Source: Burkholderiales bacterium UBA2463
Lineage (GTDB): Bacteria; Pseudomonadota; Gammaproteobacteria; Burkholderiales; Burkholderiaceae_A
Assembly: GCA_002342295.1 (NCBI GenBank)
Contig: DDPR01000008.1
Coordinates: 1 to 13,286 of the forward strand
Length of the DNA stretch: 13,286 nt
Reading direction: 5' to 3'
Every line of letters starts with the position of its first letter. Positions within the stretch are counted from its first letter, which is position 1. Made by a program: the position numbers and the translations under genes. The notes under the pieces were generated by a model. That model was given only the letters and a program-made list of their open reading frames with translations. It was not told the origin of the DNA and ran no database searches. Below are positions 1 to 6,805 of this stretch, piece after piece.

Positions 1-1587
1 GCCAAGGAACTTTTCCTGAGTGGCACCCGGGAGTTCGAGAGAGGAAACCTAATCGCCGCGGAAACTCATTTAAACGAGTCCCTAAACTTGGTCCCGAACC
101 GAGAGTCAACCAAACATAATTTAGCGCTAGTTTACGCTGCTCTCGCAGAAGAGTTGATCATCGTCGCAAAAGTTTCTGAAGCTGCTGAGCAACTTCGAAA
201 GTCGTTAGATCTTTGGACTGACAATCCGATTGCGTGGTGCAACTTAGGTTGTGCGCTTGAGAATTTGGGTCAGAGGGGTGAAGCGATTCGCGCTTTGGAG
301 AGGGCCGTAGAGCTAGATCCGGGTTATATGTCAGCTTGGTCCAATCTCGGCTCCGTGCTCCTAGACGAGGGTCGGCCCGACGAGGCCTTGGCCTGCTTTC
401 AGCAAGCGGTTGGCATTGAGCCATCGAGCCCAGTCTCGCAGATCAAACTTAGCGCAACGCTAAATGCGCTCGGTCGACCAGGGGAGGCAGCGAAGGTGCT
501 TGAAAGGGTCCTCTCCGAGTCACCGGAATCACCTGAACTGCTCTCAAGTTACGCGAGGACTTTGCGGAGCCTTAACAGGCACAAAGAGGCTATCGCAACC
601 CTAGATAGATTGCTATCAATCTGCCCAGAAGATGCAGACGCCCATTGGGACCGCGCCTTCTCCCAACTCGCCCTAGGTGACTTCTTGGACGGTTGGGCTG
701 AGTTAGAGTGGCGCTGGCAGAGGAAGGATCGCTTTATCAGGCCGCGCGAATTTTCTCAGCCACTTTGGTTGGGAGACCACCCCCTAGAGGGCAAAAGAGT
801 TCTTCTCCACGGCGAACAGGGCTTTGGCGATGTCATCCAATTCGTTCGCTATGCGACTCTGGTGAAGGACCTGGGCGCCGATGTGGTGTTGGAGGTCTAC
901 CTGAGCCTCAGAGAACTCGTCCAAAATAGTTTTCCTGACTTGCGAGTGATAGTCCGCGGCGAGGAGCTCCCCAATTTTGACTTCCATTGCCCCCTAATGA
1001 CCCTCCCCCTCGCGTTCAGAACAACCCTTGAATCGGTTCCCAGCCCGGAGTGCTACCTCGTTACCCCCGAGGAGAGTGCTGTTCGGTGGAGGGACCGTTT
1101 AGGAAAGAAGCTCAGGCCGAGGATTGGTCTGGTCTGGAGCGGGAGGGATACCCACGGGAACGACGCAAAGAGAAGCATGCCAGCAAAACTACTTACCGCC
1201 TTGATGACTGACGAGTATGAGTTTCACTCACTGCAGAAAGACGTCAGAGCGTCCGACCAGGGCGCTCTTGAGTCCCTCGGGATCAAGCAGTGGGACAGAT
1301 ACTTGCTTGACTTCTCCGACACCGCGGCGCTTTGCCAATTAATGGATGTAATTGTCTCGGTCGACACGAGCGTAGCCCACCTTTCGGGAGCACTCGGAAA
1401 GCGCACCTTGATCCTGCTTCCCTTTGCGTCGGAGTATCGGTGGCTCACCGACCGAACTGACAGCCCGTGGTACCCGACTGCAAGTCTTTTCCGACAGAAG
1501 TTAGACGGCGATTGGCCTGAAGTTCTGACCCGTATACGCGAAGCATTGCCGACATACCTTAGATCTGACGGAAGCGGAGACGGCTAG
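1..1587 (+). CDS. TPR-repeat protein with glycosyltransferase-like C-terminal domain (5' partial)
   Basis: The reading frame is open from base 1, so the true start lies outside the window; 528 residues are visible, and the TTG at 88 is only an internal candidate. Residues 1 to about 220 are consecutive tetratricopeptide repeats (for example a unit with LGxALxxxGRPDEALACF), a helical protein-binding scaffold. From about residue 265 a second domain follows, with GEQGFGDVIQF (275-285), RIGLVWSG (374-381), DTSVAH (455-460) and the run RWLTDR...DSPWYP (480-492). These are hallmarks of TPR-linked glycosyltransferases related to heptosyltransferase (GT9) or O-GlcNAc transferase (GT41) folds. By family, such proteins are predicted to transfer sugars to proteins or surface glycans; substrate and partner are unknown here. 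No signal peptide can be judged because the N-terminus is missing. Arginine codons are about half AGA/AGG, unlike the neighbours, which suggests a different history. The gene ends tail to tail with dsbC, sharing four bases. Confidence 0.85.
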   Translation, partial: AKELFLSGTREFERGNLIAAETHLNESLNLVPNRESTKHNLALVYAALAEELIIVAKVSEAAEQLRKSLDLWTDNPIAWCNLGCALENLGQRGEAIRALERAVELDPGYMSAWSNLGSVLLDEGRPDEALACFQQAVGIEPSSPVSQIKLSATLNALGRPGEAAKVLERVLSESPESPELLSSYARTLRSLNRHKEAIATLDRLLSICPEDADAHWDRAFSQLALGDFLDGWAELEWRWQRKDRFIRPREFSQPLWLGDHPLEGKRVLLHGEQGFGDVIQFVRYATLVKDLGADVVLEVYLSLRELVQNSFPDLRVIVRGEELPNFDFHCPLMTLPLAFRTTLESVPSPECYLVTPEESAVRWRDRLGKKLRPRIGLVWSGRDTHGNDAKRSMPAKLLTALMTDEYEFHSLQKDVRASDQGALESLGIKQWDRYLLDFSDTAALCQLMDVIVSVDTSVAHLSGALGKRTLILLPFASEYRWLTDRTDSPWYPTASLFRQKLDGDWPEVLTRIREALPTYLRSDGSGDG

Positions 1588-2366
1588 CGCAGCACCGCCT
1601 CCATCTGCTCTTTGCTCAGTGCCCCCTGAAAGCGTCGGCCACTCTGAATGAAGATGGTGGGCGTGGCCTGAACGCCGAGACTCTGGCCCAAGGCAAGAAT
1701 CTTGTCTTTCGGAAAGTTGCAGCCTGCGGGCGCCTGAGGGGGCTCTTTGTTGGCGAGCATCCAATCATCCCAGGCCGCCTCGCGGTCCTTCGCGCACCAG
1801 GCGTTGGCTGAGACGGTCGTGGATTCGGGCCGAAGAATGGGGTAGAAGAAGGTATAGACGGTGATGTTGTCCATCTCGAAGAGCACATTGCGGAACTTTC
1901 GGCAGTAGGAGCAGTAAGGGTCCTCGAAGACTGCGATGGTGCGCTTGCCCTTTCCACCATCTCCTCGCACCACCTTGCTTGCAAGCTCCAGAGGCAGCTT
2001 GGAGAAGTCGATCGCCTGAAGCGTCTCCATGCGGCTGGCCGTAAGATTCGCGCCCGTCTTGAGGTTCACCATCTGGCCATCCACGATGGCAAAGCCCCCC
2101 TTCTCATCCGCGTAGAGAAGATCCTTGCCCAGACGCACCTCGACAATACCGGGCATGGGCGTTTTAGAGACCGAGTCCACCTTATGGCGACCCTTGAGCC
2201 AGGCCTCGACACTTCTCTTGACCGTCTTGGCAACAGCCTCTGCGGCGGGCTCGGGTGCGGCAATCGCCGCAGCGCTCTGAGCCTGCGCCTGCGAGCCCCA
2301 AGGGTGAAGGGCCACAACGGTAGACAGAATCGCGAACCCTGCCAGAGTGCGAAGGAAAGCATTCAT
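1584..2366 (-). CDS. dsbC: Periplasmic thiol:disulfide interchange protein DsbC
   Basis: 260 residues. A Sec-type signal peptide spans about residues 1-30 (hydrophobic core, then AQAQS), so the mature protein is periplasmic. Residues about 40-115 match the DsbC N-terminal dimerisation region and 140-260 a thioredoxin-fold domain. The active site is C152-S-Y-C155, the cis-proline loop is T235-P236-T237, and C191 and C216 probably form the structural disulfide known in Escherichia coli DsbC. By family the enzyme rearranges wrong disulfides in exported proteins and is kept reduced by DsbD, which is not in this window. The active-site dipeptide is SY where E. coli has GY. The ATG overlaps the stop of the upstream monooxygenase gene (ATGA), and a strong AGGAGA ribosome site lies about seven bases before it, so the start is well supported. 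This is the last gene of the minus-strand string and converges on the TPR-glycosyltransferase gene. Confidence 0.92.
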   Translation of the reverse strand: MNAFLRTLAGFAILSTVVALHPWGSQAQAQSAAAIAAPEPAAEAVAKTVKRSVEAWLKGRHKVDSVSKTPMPGIVEVRLGKDLLYADEKGGFAIVDGQMVNLKTGANLTASRMETLQAIDFSKLPLELASKVVRGDGGKGKRTIAVFEDPYCSYCRKFRNVLFEMDNITVYTFFYPILRPESTTVSANAWCAKDREAAWDDWMLANKEPPQAPAGCNFPKDKILALGQSLGVQATPTIFIQSGRRFQGALSKEQMEAVLR

Positions 2367-3496
2367 CTTGGATCTCCTATGACGCGTTGAACCACCCAGT
2401 CTCTCAGGGGTGGCGTGCTTTGCAAGGCCTGCATGCCCAGGCTTCGCAGAGAGGGAATAGCAGGCACGGTAGAGGACACGAGCCGAAACAAAGCATCAAG
2501 ACCCCATTGAACTGCAGGCACTCGAAAGGCTCTTGATCGGTTGTAATGGGAGGCGGGACTGCGAGATGCGAGCGCGTCCTTCAGGGCAAGAAGATCTTCT
2601 ACCCCCAGGTTGAGGCCATAGCCTGCAAGGGGGTGGACGGTATGGGCCGAATCGCCCACCCAAAAGACTCGACCCAGGGCAAAGCGCTCGGTCGTCATCA
2701 TGCTCAAGGGGGTGCTGGTCACCAAGCTCTCGAGTCGGAGCGACCCAAAGCGATGAAGGCTGTCCTCGGTCACACGGAGCGAGAGATCCTCCTCAGACAG
2801 CTCAGAGAGTTTATGGGCAGCGGCGCTGGGCATGGAATACACCATGGACACCGCGCTTGGGTCTCGAAGTGGAAGAAGCGCGAGGATGCCCTCGCGACGA
2901 AACCACTGGCAGGCTACGCCTTGGTGGGGCACTTGAGACGAGAAGCGAGCCACAAGCGCCAACTGCCCATAGTCGCGCAAGCCCCAGTGCACGCCAGATG
3001 CACGGCGAAGCCAGGACTGAGAGCCAGTGGCGTCGACAACCAAACCCTCTGTTAGGCCGGCCTCAGCCAAGGCCTCCTCCATAGACTCGACACGCCGATG
3101 AGGGGGCACAAAGCCCTCGCATCGGATGATCTGTGGCTTCGCGGCCACCGCCTCTTCGCAGGCTTTGAGAAGGTCTGCATGCAAGACCATGTGCGAGAGT
3201 TCGTCTCGGCCCGAGGCGCGAGGGAGAAGATCGACCTTAGCGCTAGGCTGAACATGACTCACCTCCATCTTCACAACCGGCTGCGCAAGCGCCTCTAAAC
3301 CTCCCCAGACGCCCAAATCTTTGAGAAGCGCCACTGTGCGGGGCGAAAGCGCGTAGGCGCGCTGATGCGCACCATCCTCTCGTTGAGGCGGCTCTGGCGT
3401 GGCAAGCCATCGCACGGATCTCTCCTCACGGACCAGCATGAGTGAGGACAATGCCCCGAGAATGCCGCCCCCGAGAATGGCAGCGGCCGCCCTCAC
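2363..3496 (-). CDS. UbiH/UbiF/VisC/COQ6-family FAD monooxygenase, divergent
   Basis: 377 residues. The fold resembles the class A flavin hydroxylases that add hydroxyl groups to the ubiquinone ring. Visible motifs are the N-terminal dinucleotide motif G9-x-G11-x-x-G14 and the FAD-binding GD motif in FWVGDSAHTVHPLAGYGLNLG (278-298), with G281-D282 and the typical downstream GxxLG segment. Two family features are altered. The second beta strand ends in RWLATP (29-34) with no acidic residue where the FAD ribose is normally held, and the usual ADG of the DG motif reads ATG within DATGSQSWLRR (155-165). The length is slightly short for the family. The GTG start overlaps the purD stop (GTGA) and is preceded by a strong GGAGG-rich ribosome site. 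Being next to dsbC matches an arrangement I recall in Burkholderiales. A ring-hydroxylating role in ubiquinone synthesis is likely but not certain; another substrate is possible. The position hydroxylated cannot be read from the sequence. Confidence 0.8.
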   Translation of the reverse strand: MRAAAAILGGGILGALSSLMLVREERSVRWLATPEPPQREDGAHQRAYALSPRTVALLKDLGVWGGLEALAQPVVKMEVSHVQPSAKVDLLPRASGRDELSHMVLHADLLKACEEAVAAKPQIIRCEGFVPPHRRVESMEEALAEAGLTEGLVVDATGSQSWLRRASGVHWGLRDYGQLALVARFSSQVPHQGVACQWFRREGILALLPLRDPSAVSMVYSMPSAAAHKLSELSEEDLSLRVTEDSLHRFGSLRLESLVTSTPLSMMTTERFALGRVFWVGDSAHTVHPLAGYGLNLGVEDLLALKDALASRSPASHYNRSRAFRVPAVQWGLDALFRLVSSTVPAIPSLRSLGMQALQSTPPLRDWVVQRVIGDPR

Positions 3497-4779
3497 TTGA
3501 GCCCCCTCCAGCCAATGTCGGATCGGTAGTGCATGCCGGCAAAGTGAATCTGCCGAACAAGCGCATAGGCCTTGTCTTGGGCGTCTTTCAGGGTGCCGCC
3601 AAGAGCTGTAGCGCAGAGCACGCGCCCGCCAGAGGTGACAAGCTTTCCATCTCGTAGGGCAGTTCCTGCGTGAAAGACCATGGCTTCGGGAGAGTCCGGT
3701 AGAAGACCCTGAATCTCGTCGCCCACCCGTGGGCTCTCTGGATAACGCTCGGCGGCGAGCACGACGCCCACCGCGGGTCGAGGGTCCCAGAGCATGTCGG
3801 CCATCGACTCGGCCTCATGCAGCGTTCCGTTCACGGCGTGCTCGAGCAGCACCGTAAAGTCGCCTCGCATGCGAAGAAAAATAGGCTGGGTCTCTGGGTC
3901 GCCCATTCGGCAGTTGAACTCCACCACGTGAGGTTCACCCTTGGCGTTGATCATTAGGCCCGCATAGAGAAAGCCCGTGTAGGTGGAGCCCTCGGCCTTC
4001 ATGCCCGCGAGCACGGGACGAATAACCTCCCGCATCACACGAGCATGCACCTGAGGCGTCACCACGGGTGCAGGCGAGTAGGCACCCATGCCGCCAGTGT
4101 TCGGGCCAGTGTCGCCATTGCCCACTCGCTTATGGTCTTGGCTGGTGGCAAGCGCAAAAGCATGCTCACCGTCACTCATCACAATGAAACTCGCCTCTTC
4201 GCCCTCGAGAAAGTCTTCGATGACCACCCTTGCGCCAGCGTTGCCAAACTGATTGCCCACGAGCATGGCATCGATTGCAGCATGCGCCTGAGCAATGGTG
4301 AGGGCAACGACCACGCCCTTGCCTGCAGCCAAGCCATCGGCCTTCACCACAATGGGGGCGCCGCGCGACTCAACGTATGCGCGGGCCGCCGCCACATCTG
4401 AGAAGGTTCGAAACTGTGCAGTGGGGATTCCGTGCCGCTGCATAAACTGCTTAGCAAAGTCTTTAGAGGACTCAAGCTGTGCGGCCCGCTTCGTGGGCCC
4501 GAAAATCTTCAGGCCTCGCTCGCGAAAAATATCAACCACTCCGGCAGCAAGAGGCGCCTCTGGGCCTACGACGGTCATGGCGATGCCGTGCTTCTGCGCA
4601 AAATCCGCAGCGGCCTCTGGGTCCTTCGCGGCGTCGATGGGGACATTCTCTAGGGCGCGATCCAGCGCAGTACCGCCATTTCCCGGCGCGACAAAGATTT
4701 TTTGTACCCGCTTAGACTGGGCAAGCTTCCAGGCAATTGCGTGCTCTCGACCACCGCCTCCCAGAACCAAGATATTCAC
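3493..4779 (-). CDS. purD: Phosphoribosylamine-glycine ligase (GAR synthetase)
   Basis: 428 residues, full length for PurD. It joins glycine to 5-phosphoribosylamine with ATP, the second step of de novo purine synthesis in the cytoplasm. The N-terminal domain begins MNILVLGGGGREHAIAWKL (1-19), a PurD hallmark. The ATP-grasp core includes VVKADGLAAGKGV (144-156), and the family signature RMGDPETQ stands at 291-298. The C-terminal domain is complete, ending RGLK. The start is GTG at 4777-4779. It is preceded by AGGGG overlapping the yebC stop codon, in a 15-base segment that is repeated exactly before yebC. The stop overlaps the start of the monooxygenase gene (GTGA), so translation is probably coupled. 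Adjacency to yebC is widespread in betaproteobacteria. No PurR-type operator or purine riboswitch is seen upstream. Confidence 0.97.
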   Translation of the reverse strand: MNILVLGGGGREHAIAWKLAQSKRVQKIFVAPGNGGTALDRALENVPIDAAKDPEAAADFAQKHGIAMTVVGPEAPLAAGVVDIFRERGLKIFGPTKRAAQLESSKDFAKQFMQRHGIPTAQFRTFSDVAAARAYVESRGAPIVVKADGLAAGKGVVVALTIAQAHAAIDAMLVGNQFGNAGARVVIEDFLEGEEASFIVMSDGEHAFALATSQDHKRVGNGDTGPNTGGMGAYSPAPVVTPQVHARVMREVIRPVLAGMKAEGSTYTGFLYAGLMINAKGEPHVVEFNCRMGDPETQPIFLRMRGDFTVLLEHAVNGTLHEAESMADMLWDPRPAVGVVLAAERYPESPRVGDEIQGLLPDSPEAMVFHAGTALRDGKLVTSGGRVLCATALGGTLKDAQDKAYALVRQIHFAGMHYRSDIGWRGLK

Positions 4780-4791
4780 GGCGAGCCCCTA
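4777..4791 (-). repeat. Stop/ribosome-site/start module, copy 1 (yebC to purD)
   Basis: On the minus strand this reads TAGGGGCTCGCCGTG. TAG is the yebC stop, AGGGG is a plausible ribosome site, and GTG is the purD start. The same 15 bases occur at 5509-5523 in the same functional setting. The bases outside both copies differ, so the identity is limited to the module. Confidence 0.85.
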
Positions 4792-5511
4792 GGAGATGAG
4801 TGCATTGGAGTAGACCTCTTGAACATCATCGAGGCCTTCCAGCGCATCCAGGAGTTTTTGCATGCGGGCGGCATCCTCTCCTGCGAGCTCTGCTTGGGTG
4901 TCTGGGCGCATGGTCACCTCAGCCAGCTCAGGCTTTAGACCTTTGGCCTCAAGGGCGGCCCGAACCACGGAGAGGTCCGCGGGGCCCGTCAGCACTTCGA
5001 GCGTCCCATCCTCGTCGTGAATGATGTCCTCTGCACCCGCCTCAAGCGCAACCTCCATGAGGGTGTCCTCAGGCGTGCCGGGCGCAAAAAGCATCTGGCC
5101 GCAGTGCTTAAACATGAAGGATACGGAGCCGTCCGTTCCAAGGTTGCCACCGTGCTTCGAGAAGGCATGCCGCACCTCGGCCACCGTGCGGGTGCGATTG
5201 TCGGTGAGGCAATCGACGATGACGGCCGCACCACCAATGCCGTACCCCTCGTAACGCACCTCCTCGTAGTCCACACCATCTACAGCACCCGTGCCCCGCT
5301 TGATGGCATCGAGCACCTTGTCTTTGGGCATGTTGGCATCGCTCGCCTTTTCCATGGCCAGGCGCAGTCGAGGGTTGGTACTCACGTCGCCCCCGGCCAG
5401 CTTGGCCGCGACCGTGATCTCTTTGATGATGCGAGTGAAGATGCGGCCGCGCTTTTCGTCTTGACGGCCCTTTCGGTGCTGGATATTCGCCCACTTCGAG
5501 TGCCCCGCCAC
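4789..5511 (-). CDS. yebC: YebC/PmpR/TACO1-family regulator or translation factor
   Basis: 240 residues, the normal family length. It opens with the nearly invariant MAGHSKWANIQHRKG and carries the three-domain YebC pattern, including MPKDKVLDAIKRGTG (about 61-75) and RYEGYGIGGAAVIVDCLTDN. Older work on the family describes DNA-binding transcriptional regulators (PmpR in Pseudomonas). Work on the mitochondrial homologue TACO1 and on bacterial homologues supports a role in translation, helping ribosomes through difficult sequences such as proline runs. Which role applies here cannot be read from the sequence. The protein is cytoplasmic, with no signal or membrane segment. The start is GTG at 5509-5511, where other YebC proteins align. 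It lies nine bases after the dadA stop, and purD follows nine bases after its own stop. Confidence 0.95.
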   Translation of the reverse strand: MAGHSKWANIQHRKGRQDEKRGRIFTRIIKEITVAAKLAGGDVSTNPRLRLAMEKASDANMPKDKVLDAIKRGTGAVDGVDYEEVRYEGYGIGGAAVIVDCLTDNRTRTVAEVRHAFSKHGGNLGTDGSVSFMFKHCGQMLFAPGTPEDTLMEVALEAGAEDIIHDEDGTLEVLTGPADLSVVRAALEAKGLKPELAEVTMRPDTQAELAGEDAARMQKLLDALEGLDDVQEVYSNALIS

Positions 5512-5523
5512 GGCGAGCCCCTA
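5509..5523 (-). repeat. Stop/ribosome-site/start module, copy 2 (dadA to yebC)
   Basis: The minus strand reads TAGGGGCTCGCCGTG, identical over 15 bases to 4777-4791. Here TAG is the dadA stop and GTG is the yebC start. In both copies the nine bases between stop and start are the same and include the only visible Shine-Dalgarno-like stretch, which overlaps the stop codon. Confidence 0.85.
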
Positions 5524-6771
5524 TGAGTAGAAGGCGAAGTCGACTTCGGGCGAGCGGCCCGAGATGATGTCGGCTATTGCAGCGCCAGAGCCACAGGCAT
5601 GGGTCCAGCCCAAGGTTCCGTGCCCCGTGTTGAGGTAGAGATTGGGGAAGTGGGTGCGGCCAATATAGGGAAGGTTAGAGGGCGTAGCTGGACGAAGTCC
5701 GGTCCAGAACTCTGCCTCCTCCCAGCGGCCCGCCTCAGGAAAGATCTGCTTACATCTACGGATGATGGCCTGGCAGCGCACTGCATTGAGTTCATTGCTG
5801 TAACCATTAAGTTCAGCCGTGCCGGCAATGCGAAGGCGATCGCCCAAGCGCGAGAAGACAAGCTTGTACTCATCGTCCGTGAGGCTCACGGAGTAGGCTG
5901 CCTGGGGATTCTTCACAGGAACTGTGGCGGAGTAGCCCTTGGCTGGATAAATGAGAAGGTTTAGGCCCAGAGGAGCAGCAATTTGAGGGCTGAAGGAGCC
6001 CATGGCCAGGACATAGGCATCGGCCGAGAGGGTGTGGTGAAGCCCCTCCTCAATGACCCGCACCCCCGAGATGCGACCCGCCTCAACATCAAGACCCTTG
6101 ATGGTGGTTCCAGTTTTCACCTTCATGCCTTGCGTCTCACACCACGCCGCGAGGTTCTGGGTGAACTTGCGCGCATCGCCAGACTCATCGGCGTCGGTAA
6201 AGGTGGCACCAGCTATCTGATGCTCAATGGGCTTGAGGGCGGGCTCGAGCTGAACGGCGCGCTTGGCATCAATGAGTTCGCGCTGACAGCCAAACTCCCG
6301 CATCACCTCGGTGGGGGCAATGGCCGCATCGAACTCTTGGGCGCTTGTATAGAAGTGAAGAATGCCCTTCTCTAGATGGTCGTAAGCAATACCAATCTCA
6401 GCTCGTAATTCCTGAAGCTTTGTCCGTGAATAGGTTCCCAGGTTTACGATCTGAATGATGTTGTGTCGGGTTCGAGCCGCGGAGCATTCCCGCAGAAACT
6501 GCAGACCCCACATCCACTGGCGCCAATCCGCCCGAAGCCGAAAGAGAAGGGGGGCGTCTTCCTTGGCCAGCCACTTCAGCACCTTGAGGGGGGCGGAGGG
6601 GTTCGCCCAGGGCTCTGCATGGGAGACCGAGATCTGGCCCCCGTTAGCGTAGCTGGTCTCACAGCCTGCGCGAGCCTGACGATCTAGGATGGTTACCTCG
6701 TGGCCCCGTTTATGAAGGTAGTAGGCCGCTGCCGTGCCGGTTAGGCCGGCTCCAAGGACGATCACTCGCAT
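5521..6771 (-). CDS. dadA: D-amino acid dehydrogenase, small subunit type
   Basis: 416 residues from the chosen start. DadA is a membrane-associated FAD enzyme that oxidises D-amino acids (D-alanine in E. coli) to 2-oxo acids and passes electrons to the respiratory chain. Seen here are the dinucleotide motif G7-x-G9-x-x-G12, acidic D30 at the end of the second beta strand, ANGGQIS (42-48) followed by PWANPSAPLKVLKWL (54-68), and the C-terminal GLRPATPSNLPYIG (358-371) and NTGHGTLGWTHACGSG (381-396). All are typical of DadA. The frame could begin at 6828, but ATG at 6769-6771 places MRVIVLGAG at the N-terminus as in the family, with GAGG seven bases upstream; the longer form would run across the qor start. 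No alanine racemase (dadX) or Lrp-type regulator gene is adjacent. Instead yebC follows after nine bases. The qor gene diverges 34 bases away. Confidence 0.93.
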   Translation of the reverse strand: MRVIVLGAGLTGTAAAYYLHKRGHEVTILDRQARAGCETSYANGGQISVSHAEPWANPSAPLKVLKWLAKEDAPLLFRLRADWRQWMWGLQFLRECSAARTRHNIIQIVNLGTYSRTKLQELRAEIGIAYDHLEKGILHFYTSAQEFDAAIAPTEVMREFGCQRELIDAKRAVQLEPALKPIEHQIAGATFTDADESGDARKFTQNLAAWCETQGMKVKTGTTIKGLDVEAGRISGVRVIEEGLHHTLSADAYVLAMGSFSPQIAAPLGLNLLIYPAKGYSATVPVKNPQAAYSVSLTDDEYKLVFSRLGDRLRIAGTAELNGYSNELNAVRCQAIIRRCKQIFPEAGRWEEAEFWTGLRPATPSNLPYIGRTHFPNLYLNTGHGTLGWTHACGSGAAIADIISGRSPEVDFAFYS

Positions 6772-6774
6772 AAT
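6769..6774 (+). promoter_or_regulatory. Candidate -10 element for qor-tcdA
   Basis: CATAAT matches five of six bases of the sigma-70 -10 consensus. It would put a transcript start about 25 bases before the qor ATG, leaving the ribosome site at 6794-6800 in the leader. No good -35 box lies at the normal distance (CCGGCT at 17 bases), so support is weak. The first three bases are also the complement of the dadA start codon. Confidence 0.25.
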
Positions 6775-6793
6775 TGGCCTCATTATCTCATTC

Positions 6794-6800
6794 AAGGAGA
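6794..6800 (+). promoter_or_regulatory. Ribosome binding site of qor
   Basis: AAGGAGA, a near-perfect Shine-Dalgarno sequence, lies five bases before the ATG at 6806. It decides the start in favour of MTKAIQI over the longer frame from 6734, whose first 24 residues are antisense to dadA. Confidence 0.85.
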
Positions 6801-6805
6801 AGACC

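Noticed and set aside
2546..3055. 169-codon open frame on the plus strand
   Set aside because: It is antisense to the ubiH-like gene, has no recognisable domain or good ribosome site, and is explained by the base composition of that gene. The same holds for the long plus-strand frames at 4295-4792 and 5017-5526, opposite purD and yebC.
6782..6787. GATAAT on the minus strand as a dadA -10 box
   Set aside because: It matches five of six bases, but it is only ten bases from the dadA ATG; a start six or seven bases downstream would exclude the GAGG ribosome site. No normal -35 accompanies it.
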